DNA of 8,757 nucleotides from DASUFH01 sp036274645 (GCA_036274645.1 DASUFH010000157.1:1-8757); one strand, 5' to 3'. Shown: positions 1 through 6,729, counted from the stretch's first letter. The notes: generated by a model not told the origin, from the sequence alone. Numbers and translations are program-made.

Positions 1-1102
1 CGATCTGGCGCTGGTGATCGAAAGCATTTTCGTCCGGAAGGCGATGCAGCGTCGACGTCATCCACCAGGAAAAACGTTGCGCTTTCCAGACACGGCGCAG
101 GCACACGTCCGAATACCGGTCCAGCCACTCCGTGGCGCCGGTCTCATAGAAGTCCTTCAGCGCCCGGCCGAGCGCCAGAACATCGGACGCTGCCAGATTC
201 AGGCCTTTCGCGCCGGTTGGCGGAACGATGTGCGCGGCGTCGCCCGCGAGAAACAGCCTGCCGTAACGCATGGGCGCCGCAACGAAGCTGCGCATCGGGG
301 TCACGCTTTTCTGGATGATCCGTCCCACGTTCGGCTTCCAGCCATCGCAGGTCGTCATGCGCAGGAGCATCTCCTGCCAGATCGCATCGTCCGACCAGTC
401 TTCAATCGCCTCGTCCTCGGGAACCTGAAAATACAAACGGGTAATCTTCGGCGAACGCATGCTGAACAAAGCGAATCCGCGTTCGTGACAGGTGTACACG
501 AGTTCGTCGCTCGACGGAGCGGCTTCCGCGAGGATGCCGAGCCATCCGTAGGGATAGACGCGCTCGTAACTGGTCAGGACTCCCGGCGGGATGGACGGTC
601 TCGAGACACCGTGAAACCCGTCGCAGCCGGCGATGAAATCGCAGCGGACTTCGTGATCCGCTCCGCCATGCTGAAATCGAACGACCGGTTTGGCCGACTC
701 CAACTCGCTCACGGAGGCATTTTCGGCTTCGAAGTAGAGCGCTTGCCCTGAAGCCTGCCGCGCCTCGATCAGGTCCTTGACCACTTCGTTCTGTCCGTAG
801 ACGGTGATCGCCTTACCGGTCAGTCCGGCCATGTCGATGTGATGCCGCTTCCCCTTGAAACTGAGGTAAAGACCATCGTGGCGCAGACCTTCGCGCTGCA
901 GGCGGTCGCCGACACCCATGGCCGTCATCAGATCGACCGTTCCCTGCTCGAGAACTCCGGCCCGTACGCGATCGATGACGTGGCTGCGGCTGCGACTCTC
1001 GAGGATGACGGAATCGATTCCGTTGAGGCGCAGCAGCTGCCCCAGCAGCAGTCCGGCCGGGCCGCCTCCGATGATCGCTACTTGTGTATGGATGATTGGC
1101 AC
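1..1102 (-). CDS. pobA: 4-hydroxybenzoate 3-monooxygenase (PobA), 3' end cut by the window edge
   Basis: A cytoplasmic FAD-dependent monooxygenase that hydroxylates 4-hydroxybenzoate to protocatechuate with NAD(P)H and O2, feeding the beta-ketoadipate or another ring-cleavage route. Reading the minus strand from 1102 gives 367 codons without a stop; Pseudomonas PobA has 394 residues, so about 27 are missing. Visible motifs are the FAD Rossmann GGGPAG (residues 12-17), the DG motif CDGFHG (160-165) and the GD motif LFLAGDAAHIVPPTGAKG (283-300). By my alignment to Pseudomonas PHBH the active-site residues Tyr201, Ser212, Arg214, Tyr222 and Pro293 correspond to Tyr203, Ser214, Arg216, Tyr224 and Pro295, all kept. 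The start is GTG at 1102. The frame is open back to the stop codon of the upstream gene, but no other ATG, GTG or TTG lies between, and this start gives a family-like N-terminus. No Shine-Dalgarno is visible. A strong hairpin lies 57 bases upstream. Confidence 0.95.
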   Translation of the reverse strand, partial: MPIIHTQVAIIGGGPAGLLLGQLLRLNGIDSVILESRSRSHVIDRVRAGVLEQGTVDLMTAMGVGDRLQREGLRHDGLYLSFKGKRHHIDMAGLTGKAITVYGQNEVVKDLIEARQASGQALYFEAENASVSELESAKPVVRFQHGGADHEVRCDFIAGCDGFHGVSRPSIPPGVLTSYERVYPYGWLGILAEAAPSSDELVYTCHERGFALFSMRSPKITRLYFQVPEDEAIEDWSDDAIWQEMLLRMTTCDGWKPNVGRIIQKSVTPMRSFVAAPMRYGRLFLAGDAAHIVPPTGAKGLNLAASDVLALGRALKDFYETGATEWLDRYSDVCLRRVWKAQRFSWWMTSTLHRLPDENAFDHQRQI

Positions 1103-1159
1103 GTTGCGACTGACGAATCGTGATGCAGTTGACGTGAGCGTCCAGACGAAACGCCGGGC

Positions 1160-1190
1160 GGAGAGCAGCCGGTTAATCCGGCTGCTCTCC
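1160..1190 (-). terminator. Strong hairpin between the SGNH-like gene and pobA
   Basis: A perfect 13-bp inverted repeat: on the plus strand GGAGAGCAGCCGG (1160-1172), loop TTAAT (1173-1177), CCGGCTGCTCTCC (1178-1190). It begins 8 bases beyond the SGNH-like gene's stop codon. On the minus strand the stem is followed by GCCCGGCGTTTCGTC, with only a three-T run, so it is not a textbook intrinsic terminator. It could be a U-poor terminator, an mRNA-stabilising or processing hairpin, or an attenuator ahead of pobA. The hairpin is certain; its role is inferred. Confidence 0.7.
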
Positions 1191-1198
1191 CGGCATCG

Positions 1199-2419
1199 TT
1201 ATTTGGAGCCAGCGCTGACACCGCTGGGAGGATAGTGACTGACGATGTCCCAGGCGATTTCCTGGAGTTTGCGATTCAGTTTCTCATCCCACTGGGGCCG
1301 GTTGCCGTTCTTGAGTACAGCGGGCATGGGCAGGCCAATCGGGCTCCGCTGGTACAGCACAGCGAAATGGACATACGTGTTCAGCGCGATGACCGGGGGG
1401 GTCGGATGGCCGATGAAGTCGGCGAATACTTCACCCTGGTCGGTCATGCCGGGCATCTCTTTCTTGTAGATGGCGAGTCTGAGGGCGTTGTGGGCCTTGG
1501 ATGTGGGAATCAGAAAGACCACCTGTTTGCCCAGTTCCTTGTTGATCTTCGCCGCCTGTTCTTCCGCAGACTTGTCGTTCCGGATGTTGATGGTGGCCAA
1601 CTCTTCGGGCGTCTTGTTGTAGTTCTGTCCGCCGCCACCGCCGCCGAATCCGCCAAAGCCCCCGGGCGCCGCGCCGCGGCCGCCGCCGGGACCCTGTCCC
1701 TGGGCCACGAACTCTCGACCGCCTCCTGGAGCTCCGCCCGGCGCCGGCCCGCGCGCGCCGCCAAAGCCACCAGCGCCACCACCGAATCCGCCAAAGCCTC
1801 CCGGGGCGCCGCCTCGTCCGGCCCCGGGCCCGCCGGCCCCGGGCCCACCGGCGCCCGGCGCGCCACCGCGACCGCCCGCTGCGGGAGCGGCGCCAGGCCC
1901 ACCCCCGGCTCCACCGAGAAGGCCTCCGAGGGTTCCGGCATTCAGATCGTTGTTGTCGGTCAGACCCAGCCCCGGCCATGAGACCTGGATGAGGAACCGC
2001 ATCTTCGGATTGTGCTCAAGCCCCAGCTTCACGAAGTTGTCGATGCCTTCATCCGGAAGCGCAATGGGAGACATGACGAACACATCCACATTTCCGGTAT
2101 TCAGCGCCTGCTTGGCCTGATTCTGGTTGTCGGGCAGATTCCAGTGCTGCGAGGTCGTCGATACACCGAGACGCTGAATTCCCAGCACGGCATGCCCTTT
2201 GATGCCGTACGCTTCGGCCTCCTGCTGCAGCACGGGAGGCATGTCCCACATCAGGCTGTGGGACGCGTAGAACAGCCGCTGTCCCGCGGGCGGCGTCCCC
2301 GCCGCGCCGGCCTGTCCAGGCGCAGACATGGAGCCCTGCGCGGCGGCCAGCACGAGAATGCCGGCAGCCACCAACACCCATGGTTTTCTGAAGAACGTCT
2401 GCTGAATGAATCGGATCAT
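1199..2419 (-). CDS. Secreted SGNH/GDSL-hydrolase-like protein with a Gly-rich insert, function unknown
   Basis: A 406-residue protein with an N-terminal hydrophobic signal segment (residues 14-28, WVLVAAGILVLAAAQ) after a basic n-region, so exported. It resembles a family of SGNH-hydrolase-like proteins I recall from Planctomycetes: an N-terminal HSLMW segment (54-58) where relatives have HSF, then GIKGH (72-76), LPDEGIDNFVKLGLEHNP (121-138), GKQVVFLIP (297-305) and DFIGHPTPP (334-342). Ser55 and the Asp334/His338 pair are candidate catalytic residues by analogy only. Residues 161-264 are a Gly/Ala/Pro/Arg low-complexity insert splitting the domain. The ATG at 2419 has a good ribosome site, GGGAG (2426-2430), six bases upstream. 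The gene has its own promoter-like element and is followed by a hairpin. The substrate cannot be told from sequence; a carbohydrate or ester hydrolase is possible. Confidence 0.85.
   Translation of the reverse strand: MIRFIQQTFFRKPWVLVAAGILVLAAAQGSMSAPGQAGAAGTPPAGQRLFYASHSLMWDMPPVLQQEAEAYGIKGHAVLGIQRLGVSTTSQHWNLPDNQNQAKQALNTGNVDVFVMSPIALPDEGIDNFVKLGLEHNPKMRFLIQVSWPGLGLTDNNDLNAGTLGGLLGGAGGGPGAAPAAGGRGGAPGAGGPGAGGPGAGRGGAPGGFGGFGGGAGGFGGARGPAPGGAPGGGREFVAQGQGPGGGRGAAPGGFGGFGGGGGGQNYNKTPEELATINIRNDKSAEEQAAKINKELGKQVVFLIPTSKAHNALRLAIYKKEMPGMTDQGEVFADFIGHPTPPVIALNTYVHFAVLYQRSPIGLPMPAVLKNGNRPQWDEKLNRKLQEIAWDIVSHYPPSGVSAGSK
1628..1939 (-). repeat. Gly/Ala/Pro/Arg low-complexity coding stretch in the SGNH-like gene
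   Basis: Codons 161-264 encode about 104 residues of mostly Gly, Ala, Pro and Arg, with recurring units such as GGRGGAPG, GGPGAG and GGFGGFGGG. The stretch interrupts the enzyme-like domain between VSWPG and the NYNKTPEELA region. It probably forms a flexible, disordered loop. The very GC-rich DNA keeps other frames open, including on the opposite strand; these are not genes. Confidence 0.85.
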
Positions 2420-2425
2420 ATGCGT

Positions 2426-2430
2426 CTCCC
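2426..2430 (-). promoter_or_regulatory. Ribosome binding site of the SGNH-like gene
   Basis: On the minus strand GAGGGAG precedes ACGCAT and then ATG at 2419. The GGGAG core is six bases from the start codon, which supports this start. Confidence 0.75.
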
Positions 2431-2437
2431 TCGTTTA

Positions 2438-2472
2438 TTTCCTGACGGACTATACGCCCTCCACTCAGGAAA
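2438..2472. promoter_or_regulatory. 8-bp dyad around the predicted -10 region
   Basis: TTTCCTGA (2438-2445) and TCAGGAAA (2465-2472) form perfect inverted-repeat arms separated by 19 bases. The -10-like hexamer at 2449-2454 lies between them. This geometry fits an operator covering a promoter. One arm is the element shared with the first dehydrogenase gene; no second arm appears there. Confidence 0.4.
2449..2472 (-). promoter_or_regulatory. Promoter-like element upstream of the SGNH-like gene
   Basis: On the minus strand the region reads TTTCCTGA (2465-2472), three bases, GAGG, then TATAGT (2449-2454) as a -10-like hexamer, 29 bases before the ATG. The same arrangement, TTTCCTGA, three bases, GAGG, CG, TAT, occurs upstream of the dehydrogenase gene at 8695. 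A weaker sigma70-style -35, TTGTCG at 2474-2479, would need a long 19-base spacer. The shared block makes this a better promoter candidate than its score against a sigma70 consensus. Confidence 0.5.
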
Positions 2473-2558
2473 ACGACAATGCTGTGCGAACCTATTATCA
2501 AGGTCAATGGCCGAACCCGCCATTGTCAGTTGCTTATCACGTCACTGAAGCGCTCATT

Positions 2559-2584
2559 CCTCCCCCTGGTCCCTCCCCCTGGTC
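2559..2584. repeat. Two perfect tandem copies of a 13-bp unit
   Basis: CCTCCCCCTGGTC occurs twice head to tail (2559-2571 and 2572-2584) in the intergenic region, 30 bases beyond the tannase-like gene's stop codon. It could be a replication-slippage product or a paired protein-binding site. The rest of the 2420-2613 gap holds the promoter-like element and dyad listed separately. I see no RNA gene and no clear terminator for the esterase gene in it. Confidence 0.85.
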
Positions 2585-2613
2585 AGGCGCCCTCTTATGA
2601 CCCAGCTAAGCTA

Positions 2614-4608
2614 CTAGCGGGCGCTGCACTGGTAGGACTCCGCCGCGTCGGCGGGTCCGCCGTTGTATTTTGGGTAATCCGGATAGGAGCACATCGGCAG
2701 ACTGCGCCCCCCACCCGTCACCGTAACGGACTTGCCGGGCGCCACGCCCTTTTCCACCCAGTTGACCAGAAGCGAGACCCGGTCGAACGTGTTCGGAATC
2801 TGTCTCGCTTCATGCGGCTTGCCGTCGCCGTCGGTCGTGTAGTTCGTTCCGCTGAGTCCATGTCCCGTTTGCGGCAGCACATAGAAACGGGCGAAGCCAT
2901 CCAATTTCGATCGCCCCATCTTGTCGAGCGCCGCCTGATAATAGTCGAGCTGCGCTCCGGGTGACGCCAGCGTGTCGTTTGTGCCGATGGCGACAATCAT
3001 CTTGCCTCCGCGTTTCTCGAAAGCGGAGAGGTCCGGATTCGTGGAGTCGAGGATCGCCGAAAGCTCACGCCGCCGGTCGGCGTATTTGCTTTCGGTGTAA
3101 TCCAGCGCGTTCGCGTCGAGATCCTTCATCAGAAACCCCGTGACGCCCAGCTGGCCCATCCACGTGTATTTTCCGGCGTTGGCGCCGGCGCCTTCCTGCC
3201 CGGCGTAACGGGTGTTGGCAATGATGCCGCTGCCGCTGGGATCGGTGTTCGGAACCCACATGCCGAATGTTGTCGCGCCGTTCGCCAGCACGGAAGCCGG
3301 ATACCGGCTGTACACCCATTCAAGCGTCGAGATCTGACCGTCGGTCAGGCAGGCGTTTGCGCTGGTGTCGGCGGGGTTCGGATCCTTGTTGTCCGGACAG
3401 CGCTTCGCCGCCCAGGGATGGCGTCCGGACTGGCCCTGCTTGACGTCAAAGATCGCGCGGCACCCCATATAGTTATTAATGATGCCGTCCACCAGTCCGT
3501 CCAGCTTGTCACACTGGCGCATGAACTCGCCGCGAATGGCGTTGACCTTGGCGTTGGTCACCCAGTTATCGAGCGGCTTTTCCTGAATGCGGTTCAGCGC
3601 ACGCGACAACATCAGGGAGGAAAATCCGACAATCGGGACGTTCGCGGCGACACCGTCATAATCCTGGGGGTAGCGCTGGGCGACCGTGAGCGCCTCGCGC
3701 CCGCCTTGCGATGAACCGATGTAGTAGTTATAAGTGGGCCTGGCGCCATACATCCGTTCAATGAGCGCCATTGCGGCATCGTGGGTCTTCTTCAGTTGCA
3801 AGTAGCCAAAATTCCGGATCGCTTCGTCGTTCAACGCCCAGTCATCCGGACTGGCGCCGTTCGCGGCGCCTCTCCCCGCGCCGGGAGCGCCTCGGCCTCC
3901 GGCCACAGGACCGCCCTGGCCCGCGGCCGCAGGTCCACCTCGGCCCGCAACTGCAGCTCCCCCGCGGCCTCCGGCCGCGGGACCGCCACGGCCTCCCGCC
4001 GCCGGACCACCGGCGCCGCCGGCAGGACCACCCCGACCTCCGGCCGCAGGTCCGCCACGGCCTCCCGCCGCCGGACCACCAGCGCCGCCGGCAGCAGCGC
4101 CACCGCGACCGCCTCCGGCTAATCCGCCACGGCCTCCCGCTGCGAGTCCGCCACCGCCGCCGCCGAAGCCTCCAGCCTGATGACCGGAATCGCTGCCATA
4201 GGTGACGAAGCCCATTCCGAAGGGGTTTCCGGTTAGACCCGGGATACTGCCGTTCATGCCGCCGCCGCCCAATTGGGCGGCGCGTCCGCTCCACGTGGAC
4301 GGCATGGCCACCTGGAAGTTGATCCGTCTGGCGGTCGGGGACTGATCCACAGGCGCCATCGATCCATTCACGCTGCAATAAGCCGGAAGATTTCTTGCGG
4401 CCTCCACCCAGCGTGGCGCTTCCAGCGTCACCGCCGACACGGGCTCACCGATGGCCGAAACCGGAATACTGTCGCCAAGTTTTGCCACCGTGCAGTCGGA
4501 CTGGCTGATTGTTTTGGAGTTGTCCTGCGGGCGGGCGCCCGCTCCGGCCGCCCAGAGAACAGCGGCAGCCGTTACGGAAAAAACGATCGGAACACGGGCG
4601 TTTTGCAT
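2614..4608 (-). CDS. Secreted tannase/feruloyl esterase family enzyme with a Gly-rich insert
   Basis: An alpha/beta-hydrolase of the tannase/feruloyl esterase family (Pfam PF07519 type), expected to cleave esters of plant phenolic acids outside the cytoplasm. Residues 1-26 form a signal peptide (hydrophobic core to AAGAGA). Family landmarks are GSDSGH (138-143), the nucleophile elbow GSSQGG (298-303, Ser300), the calcium-site segment CDKLDGLVDGII (366-377), ACLTDGQ (419-425), an acid candidate Asp545 in GTNDTL and His583 in TGHG. Family members usually carry a CS-D-HC motif, a disulfide joining Cys residues next to the catalytic Ser and His. Here those positions are Ser299 and Gly584, so both are lost together. 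A Gly-rich insert (about 147-247) lies between GSDSGH and the nucleophile. The ATG at 4608 has only a distant AAAGGA upstream. The gene follows the second PQQ dehydrogenase by 72 bases, so co-transcription is likely. The substrate is not determined. Confidence 0.9.
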   Translation of the reverse strand: MQNARVPIVFSVTAAAVLWAAGAGARPQDNSKTISQSDCTVAKLGDSIPVSAIGEPVSAVTLEAPRWVEAARNLPAYCSVNGSMAPVDQSPTARRINFQVAMPSTWSGRAAQLGGGGMNGSIPGLTGNPFGMGFVTYGSDSGHQAGGFGGGGGGLAAGGRGGLAGGGRGGAAAGGAGGPAAGGRGGPAAGGRGGPAGGAGGPAAGGRGGPAAGGRGGAAVAGRGGPAAAGQGGPVAGGRGAPGAGRGAANGASPDDWALNDEAIRNFGYLQLKKTHDAAMALIERMYGARPTYNYYIGSSQGGREALTVAQRYPQDYDGVAANVPIVGFSSLMLSRALNRIQEKPLDNWVTNAKVNAIRGEFMRQCDKLDGLVDGIINNYMGCRAIFDVKQGQSGRHPWAAKRCPDNKDPNPADTSANACLTDGQISTLEWVYSRYPASVLANGATTFGMWVPNTDPSGSGIIANTRYAGQEGAGANAGKYTWMGQLGVTGFLMKDLDANALDYTESKYADRRRELSAILDSTNPDLSAFEKRGGKMIVAIGTNDTLASPGAQLDYYQAALDKMGRSKLDGFARFYVLPQTGHGLSGTNYTTDGDGKPHEARQIPNTFDRVSLLVNWVEKGVAPGKSVTVTGGGRSLPMCSYPDYPKYNGGPADAAESYQCSAR
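3868..4170 (-). repeat. Gly/Ala/Arg-rich coding repeat in the esterase, including a 69-bp tandem duplication
   Basis: Codons 147-247 encode recurring PAAGGRGG and related units. Within them a 23-residue unit occurs twice in direct succession (residues 174-196 and 197-219; bases 4021-4089 and 3952-4020), differing at the last but one residue (Pro versus Ala). The DNA period is 69 bases. The insert lies in a loop just before the catalytic elbow region, so it may be a disordered surface loop. Confidence 0.85.
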
Positions 4609-4620
4609 AAGCGCTTTGAT

Positions 4621-4657
4621 CCTTTCACTCTCGACGCCGCGCCTCCTGCAGTGAAGG
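4621..4657 (-). promoter_or_regulatory. Imperfect hairpin overlapping the esterase Shine-Dalgarno
   Basis: In the 72-base gap between the second dehydrogenase and the esterase, CCTTTCACT (4621-4629) and AGTGAAGG (4650-4657) are inverted repeats with a one-base bulge and a 20-base loop. In the minus-strand mRNA the 3' arm contains AAAGG, part of the only Shine-Dalgarno-like sequence before the ATG at 4608. It could tune translation of the esterase; the evidence is weak. Confidence 0.3.
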
Positions 4658-4680
4658 CTCGTTCAGGCGCCGGCCATTTT

Positions 4681-6729
4681 TTATCGACTCGACGCCGCCT
4701 CCGGCAGCGCTAACGCCACCAGTTCAGCCGGGAAATTCCGCCTGCCAACCGCGACAACAATGTACTGCTTGCCATTGGCCAGGTAGGTCATCGGAATGCC
4801 GGTTTCATTGGCGGGCAACTCCATTTCATAGAGCGTTTTTCCGGTTGCCTTGTCCAGCGCGCGGAACAGAGGGCCACCGCCGCCGGGGCCGGAAGAAAAC
4901 ATGCCGCTGCCATCGCCGGAAAACAGAAGGGTCCTGGTAACCAGCAGGGGGGCGCGTTCCGGTTGGCCCATGCCACTGAGGTCCACGTCTTTGACCGCGG
5001 GGTTGTCGACGACGTACTGCGGAGCGTGTCCGTTCGGAACCATCCAGGCGTGGTCGCCCGTCTTCAGATCAATCGCCGTAATTCGCCCCCACGGCCCCTT
5101 GACCAGCGGAAGTCCGAGCGGGGTTTCCACGCGGACATACGCGCCCACATAGTTCATGTCGCTGTTGCGTTCACGGCCCGGGACCATCGCGCTGGCCCAC
5201 CAGGTGGTCTCCGAGGGCACGTATAAGAAGCCCGTTTCCGGATCCGCAGCGGCGCCCTGCCAGTTGGCTGCGCCCTGATTGTGGGGCACGATGAGCGTGG
5301 CCAGTTTTCCGCCTTCGCCCTGCACGATCGACGGTGTGTAGACGGGTCCGGTTTTGTACTGCGAAATAATGCGCAGGGCTTCCGCTTTGACTGCCGGTGT
5401 CAGATCGTTCACATCGTCTTCACTGATACTGTTCCGATCGAAGGGGAGCGGTCGGGTGGGGAACGGCTGGGTCGGCGCCGTCACTTCGCCGGGCACCGTC
5501 GACGCGGGGACCGGGCGCTCCTCGATGGGCCAGATGGGCTTACCCGTAACCCGGTCGAAGACGAAGGTGAACCCCTGCTTGGTTACCTGCGCAACGACCT
5601 TCACAGGTTTGCCTTCAATCGTGACGTCGAGCAGAACAGGCTGCGAGGCGAGATCCCAGTCCCAGATATCGTGGTGGACCACCTGGAAGTGCCAGATGCG
5701 CTCCCCGGTTTTCGCGTTCAGGCAAACGAGGCTGTCCGCGAACACGTTGTCGCCCGGACGATGTCCGCCGTAATAGTCGCCCGTGGGCATTTCGACGGGA
5801 AGATAGACATAGCCGAGTTCGAGATCCGCGGCCATGGGCGCCCAGACGCCGGTGTTGCCCGTATACTGCCAGGAGTTGTCCTTCCAGGTATCGTTACCGA
5901 ACTCGCCCGGACGTGGAATCGTGTGAAAGGTCCACAGCAGCTTGCCCGTGCGAGCGCTATAGCCGCGCACGAACGCCGGCACGTTGGTCTTTGTTCGCGG
6001 GGCCCCACCCGCGGGCAGCGCCGCTCCCACCACGACCACATCGCCAACCACGATCGCCGGAGACGACGCGCCGATCTGTCCGGGCTCCACTTTGCGTCCG
6101 GTTCCTTCAAGCAGGCCGACCCAGAGATCCACAATCCCATCGGTCCCGAAATCCTTCACAGGAGTTCCGGTCTCGGCGTCCAGAGCCACCAGCTGATAGC
6201 CGAGCGTGATCAGGAGCACGCGCCCTCGTCCGTTCTCGTCGGCCCAATACGCCACGCCGCGATTATTGGACCGTGGAGCGCGATTCGCTCGTTCGCCTTC
6301 CTCCAGGTGATACGTCCACAGCGTATCGCCCGTAGCGCCGTCAATCGCGACAGCCGCGCGCGCGGCGCCCGCCGAGAAAAACAACTTGCCGCCGATCGCC
6401 AGGGGCGTTACTTCCCAGTTGTAGTCCGGACGTGGTCCGAGGTTCACAGACTTCCAGCGCCAGGCGATTTTCAACTGGCTGACGTTTGCAGCGTTGATTT
6501 GCGCCAGCGGGGAATACTTCGTTCCCGCCGGATCTCCGCTGTGGTACGGCCAATCGGCGCCCGTTGATCCAATCCCGGCCGGCTCCGTGAGAACCACCAT
6601 TGGCAGGAAAACAGCCACGAGGAGAACCGGGAGGTAGAGACGCAACGAGGGGATGAATGGTACACGCGCGGTTGGCGTATGGACTCGAGTTCCTGAAGCG
6701 ACCTCGCGGCGCGCGCCCCGAGCGACCAC
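4681..6729 (-). CDS. PQQ-dependent dehydrogenase (quinoprotein beta-propeller), second copy
   Basis: A secreted eight-bladed-propeller quinoprotein of the membrane glucose/quinate dehydrogenase class, oxidising an alcohol or polyol in the periplasm. From GTG 6729 it has 682 residues: a long basic N-terminus, a hydrophobic signal or anchor (29-48, about LRLYLPVLLVAVFLPMVVLT), then the propeller from ADWPYHSGD. Tryptophan-docking-like motifs are AIDGATGDTLW (128-138), GYSARTGKLLW (256-266), CLNAKTGERIW (336-346), VFDRVTGKPIW (390-400) and AIDLKTGDHAW (552-562). HHDIWDWD (352-359) matches the segment carrying the catalytic Asp in glucose-dehydrogenase-type enzymes. No adjacent Cys-Cys pair and no CxxCH haem motif are present. 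It lacks the multi-helix membrane domain of Gcd or QuiA. The GTG start is chosen because GGGAGG (6735-6740) lies five bases upstream; the ATG at 6783 has no ribosome site. The 5' end lies inside the upstream dehydrogenase gene. Confidence 0.9.
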   Translation of the reverse strand: MVARGARREVASGTRVHTPTARVPFIPSLRLYLPVLLVAVFLPMVVLTEPAGIGSTGADWPYHSGDPAGTKYSPLAQINAANVSQLKIAWRWKSVNLGPRPDYNWEVTPLAIGGKLFFSAGAARAAVAIDGATGDTLWTYHLEEGERANRAPRSNNRGVAYWADENGRGRVLLITLGYQLVALDAETGTPVKDFGTDGIVDLWVGLLEGTGRKVEPGQIGASSPAIVVGDVVVVGAALPAGGAPRTKTNVPAFVRGYSARTGKLLWTFHTIPRPGEFGNDTWKDNSWQYTGNTGVWAPMAADLELGYVYLPVEMPTGDYYGGHRPGDNVFADSLVCLNAKTGERIWHFQVVHHDIWDWDLASQPVLLDVTIEGKPVKVVAQVTKQGFTFVFDRVTGKPIWPIEERPVPASTVPGEVTAPTQPFPTRPLPFDRNSISEDDVNDLTPAVKAEALRIISQYKTGPVYTPSIVQGEGGKLATLIVPHNQGAANWQGAAADPETGFLYVPSETTWWASAMVPGRERNSDMNYVGAYVRVETPLGLPLVKGPWGRITAIDLKTGDHAWMVPNGHAPQYVVDNPAVKDVDLSGMGQPERAPLLVTRTLLFSGDGSGMFSSGPGGGGPLFRALDKATGKTLYEMELPANETGIPMTYLANGKQYIVVAVGRRNFPAELVALALPEAASSR

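Noticed and set aside
14..751. 245-codon plus-strand open frame
   Set aside because: It is antisense to pobA, whose minus-strand translation has all family motifs; the plus frame has no recognisable domain.
1235..1981. 248-codon plus-strand open frame with an Ala/Arg/Pro-rich second half
   Set aside because: It is the complement of the Gly-rich insert and flanks of the SGNH-like gene; repeats keep every frame open.
2420..2613. Intrinsic terminator after the esterase gene
   Set aside because: I found no stable GC-rich stem followed by a T-run in this gap.
3952..4089. Possible CRISPR-like array in the repeated stretch
   Set aside because: The repeats are in-frame coding units with no unique spacers between them.
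3771..4378. Several overlapping open frames on both strands, rich in Arg, Ser and Pro
   Set aside because: They are shadows of the esterase's low-complexity insert and lack any conserved domain.
5281..6567. 428-codon plus-strand open frame
   Set aside because: It is antisense to the second PQQ dehydrogenase, and its length is explained by GC-rich codon structure on the real strand.
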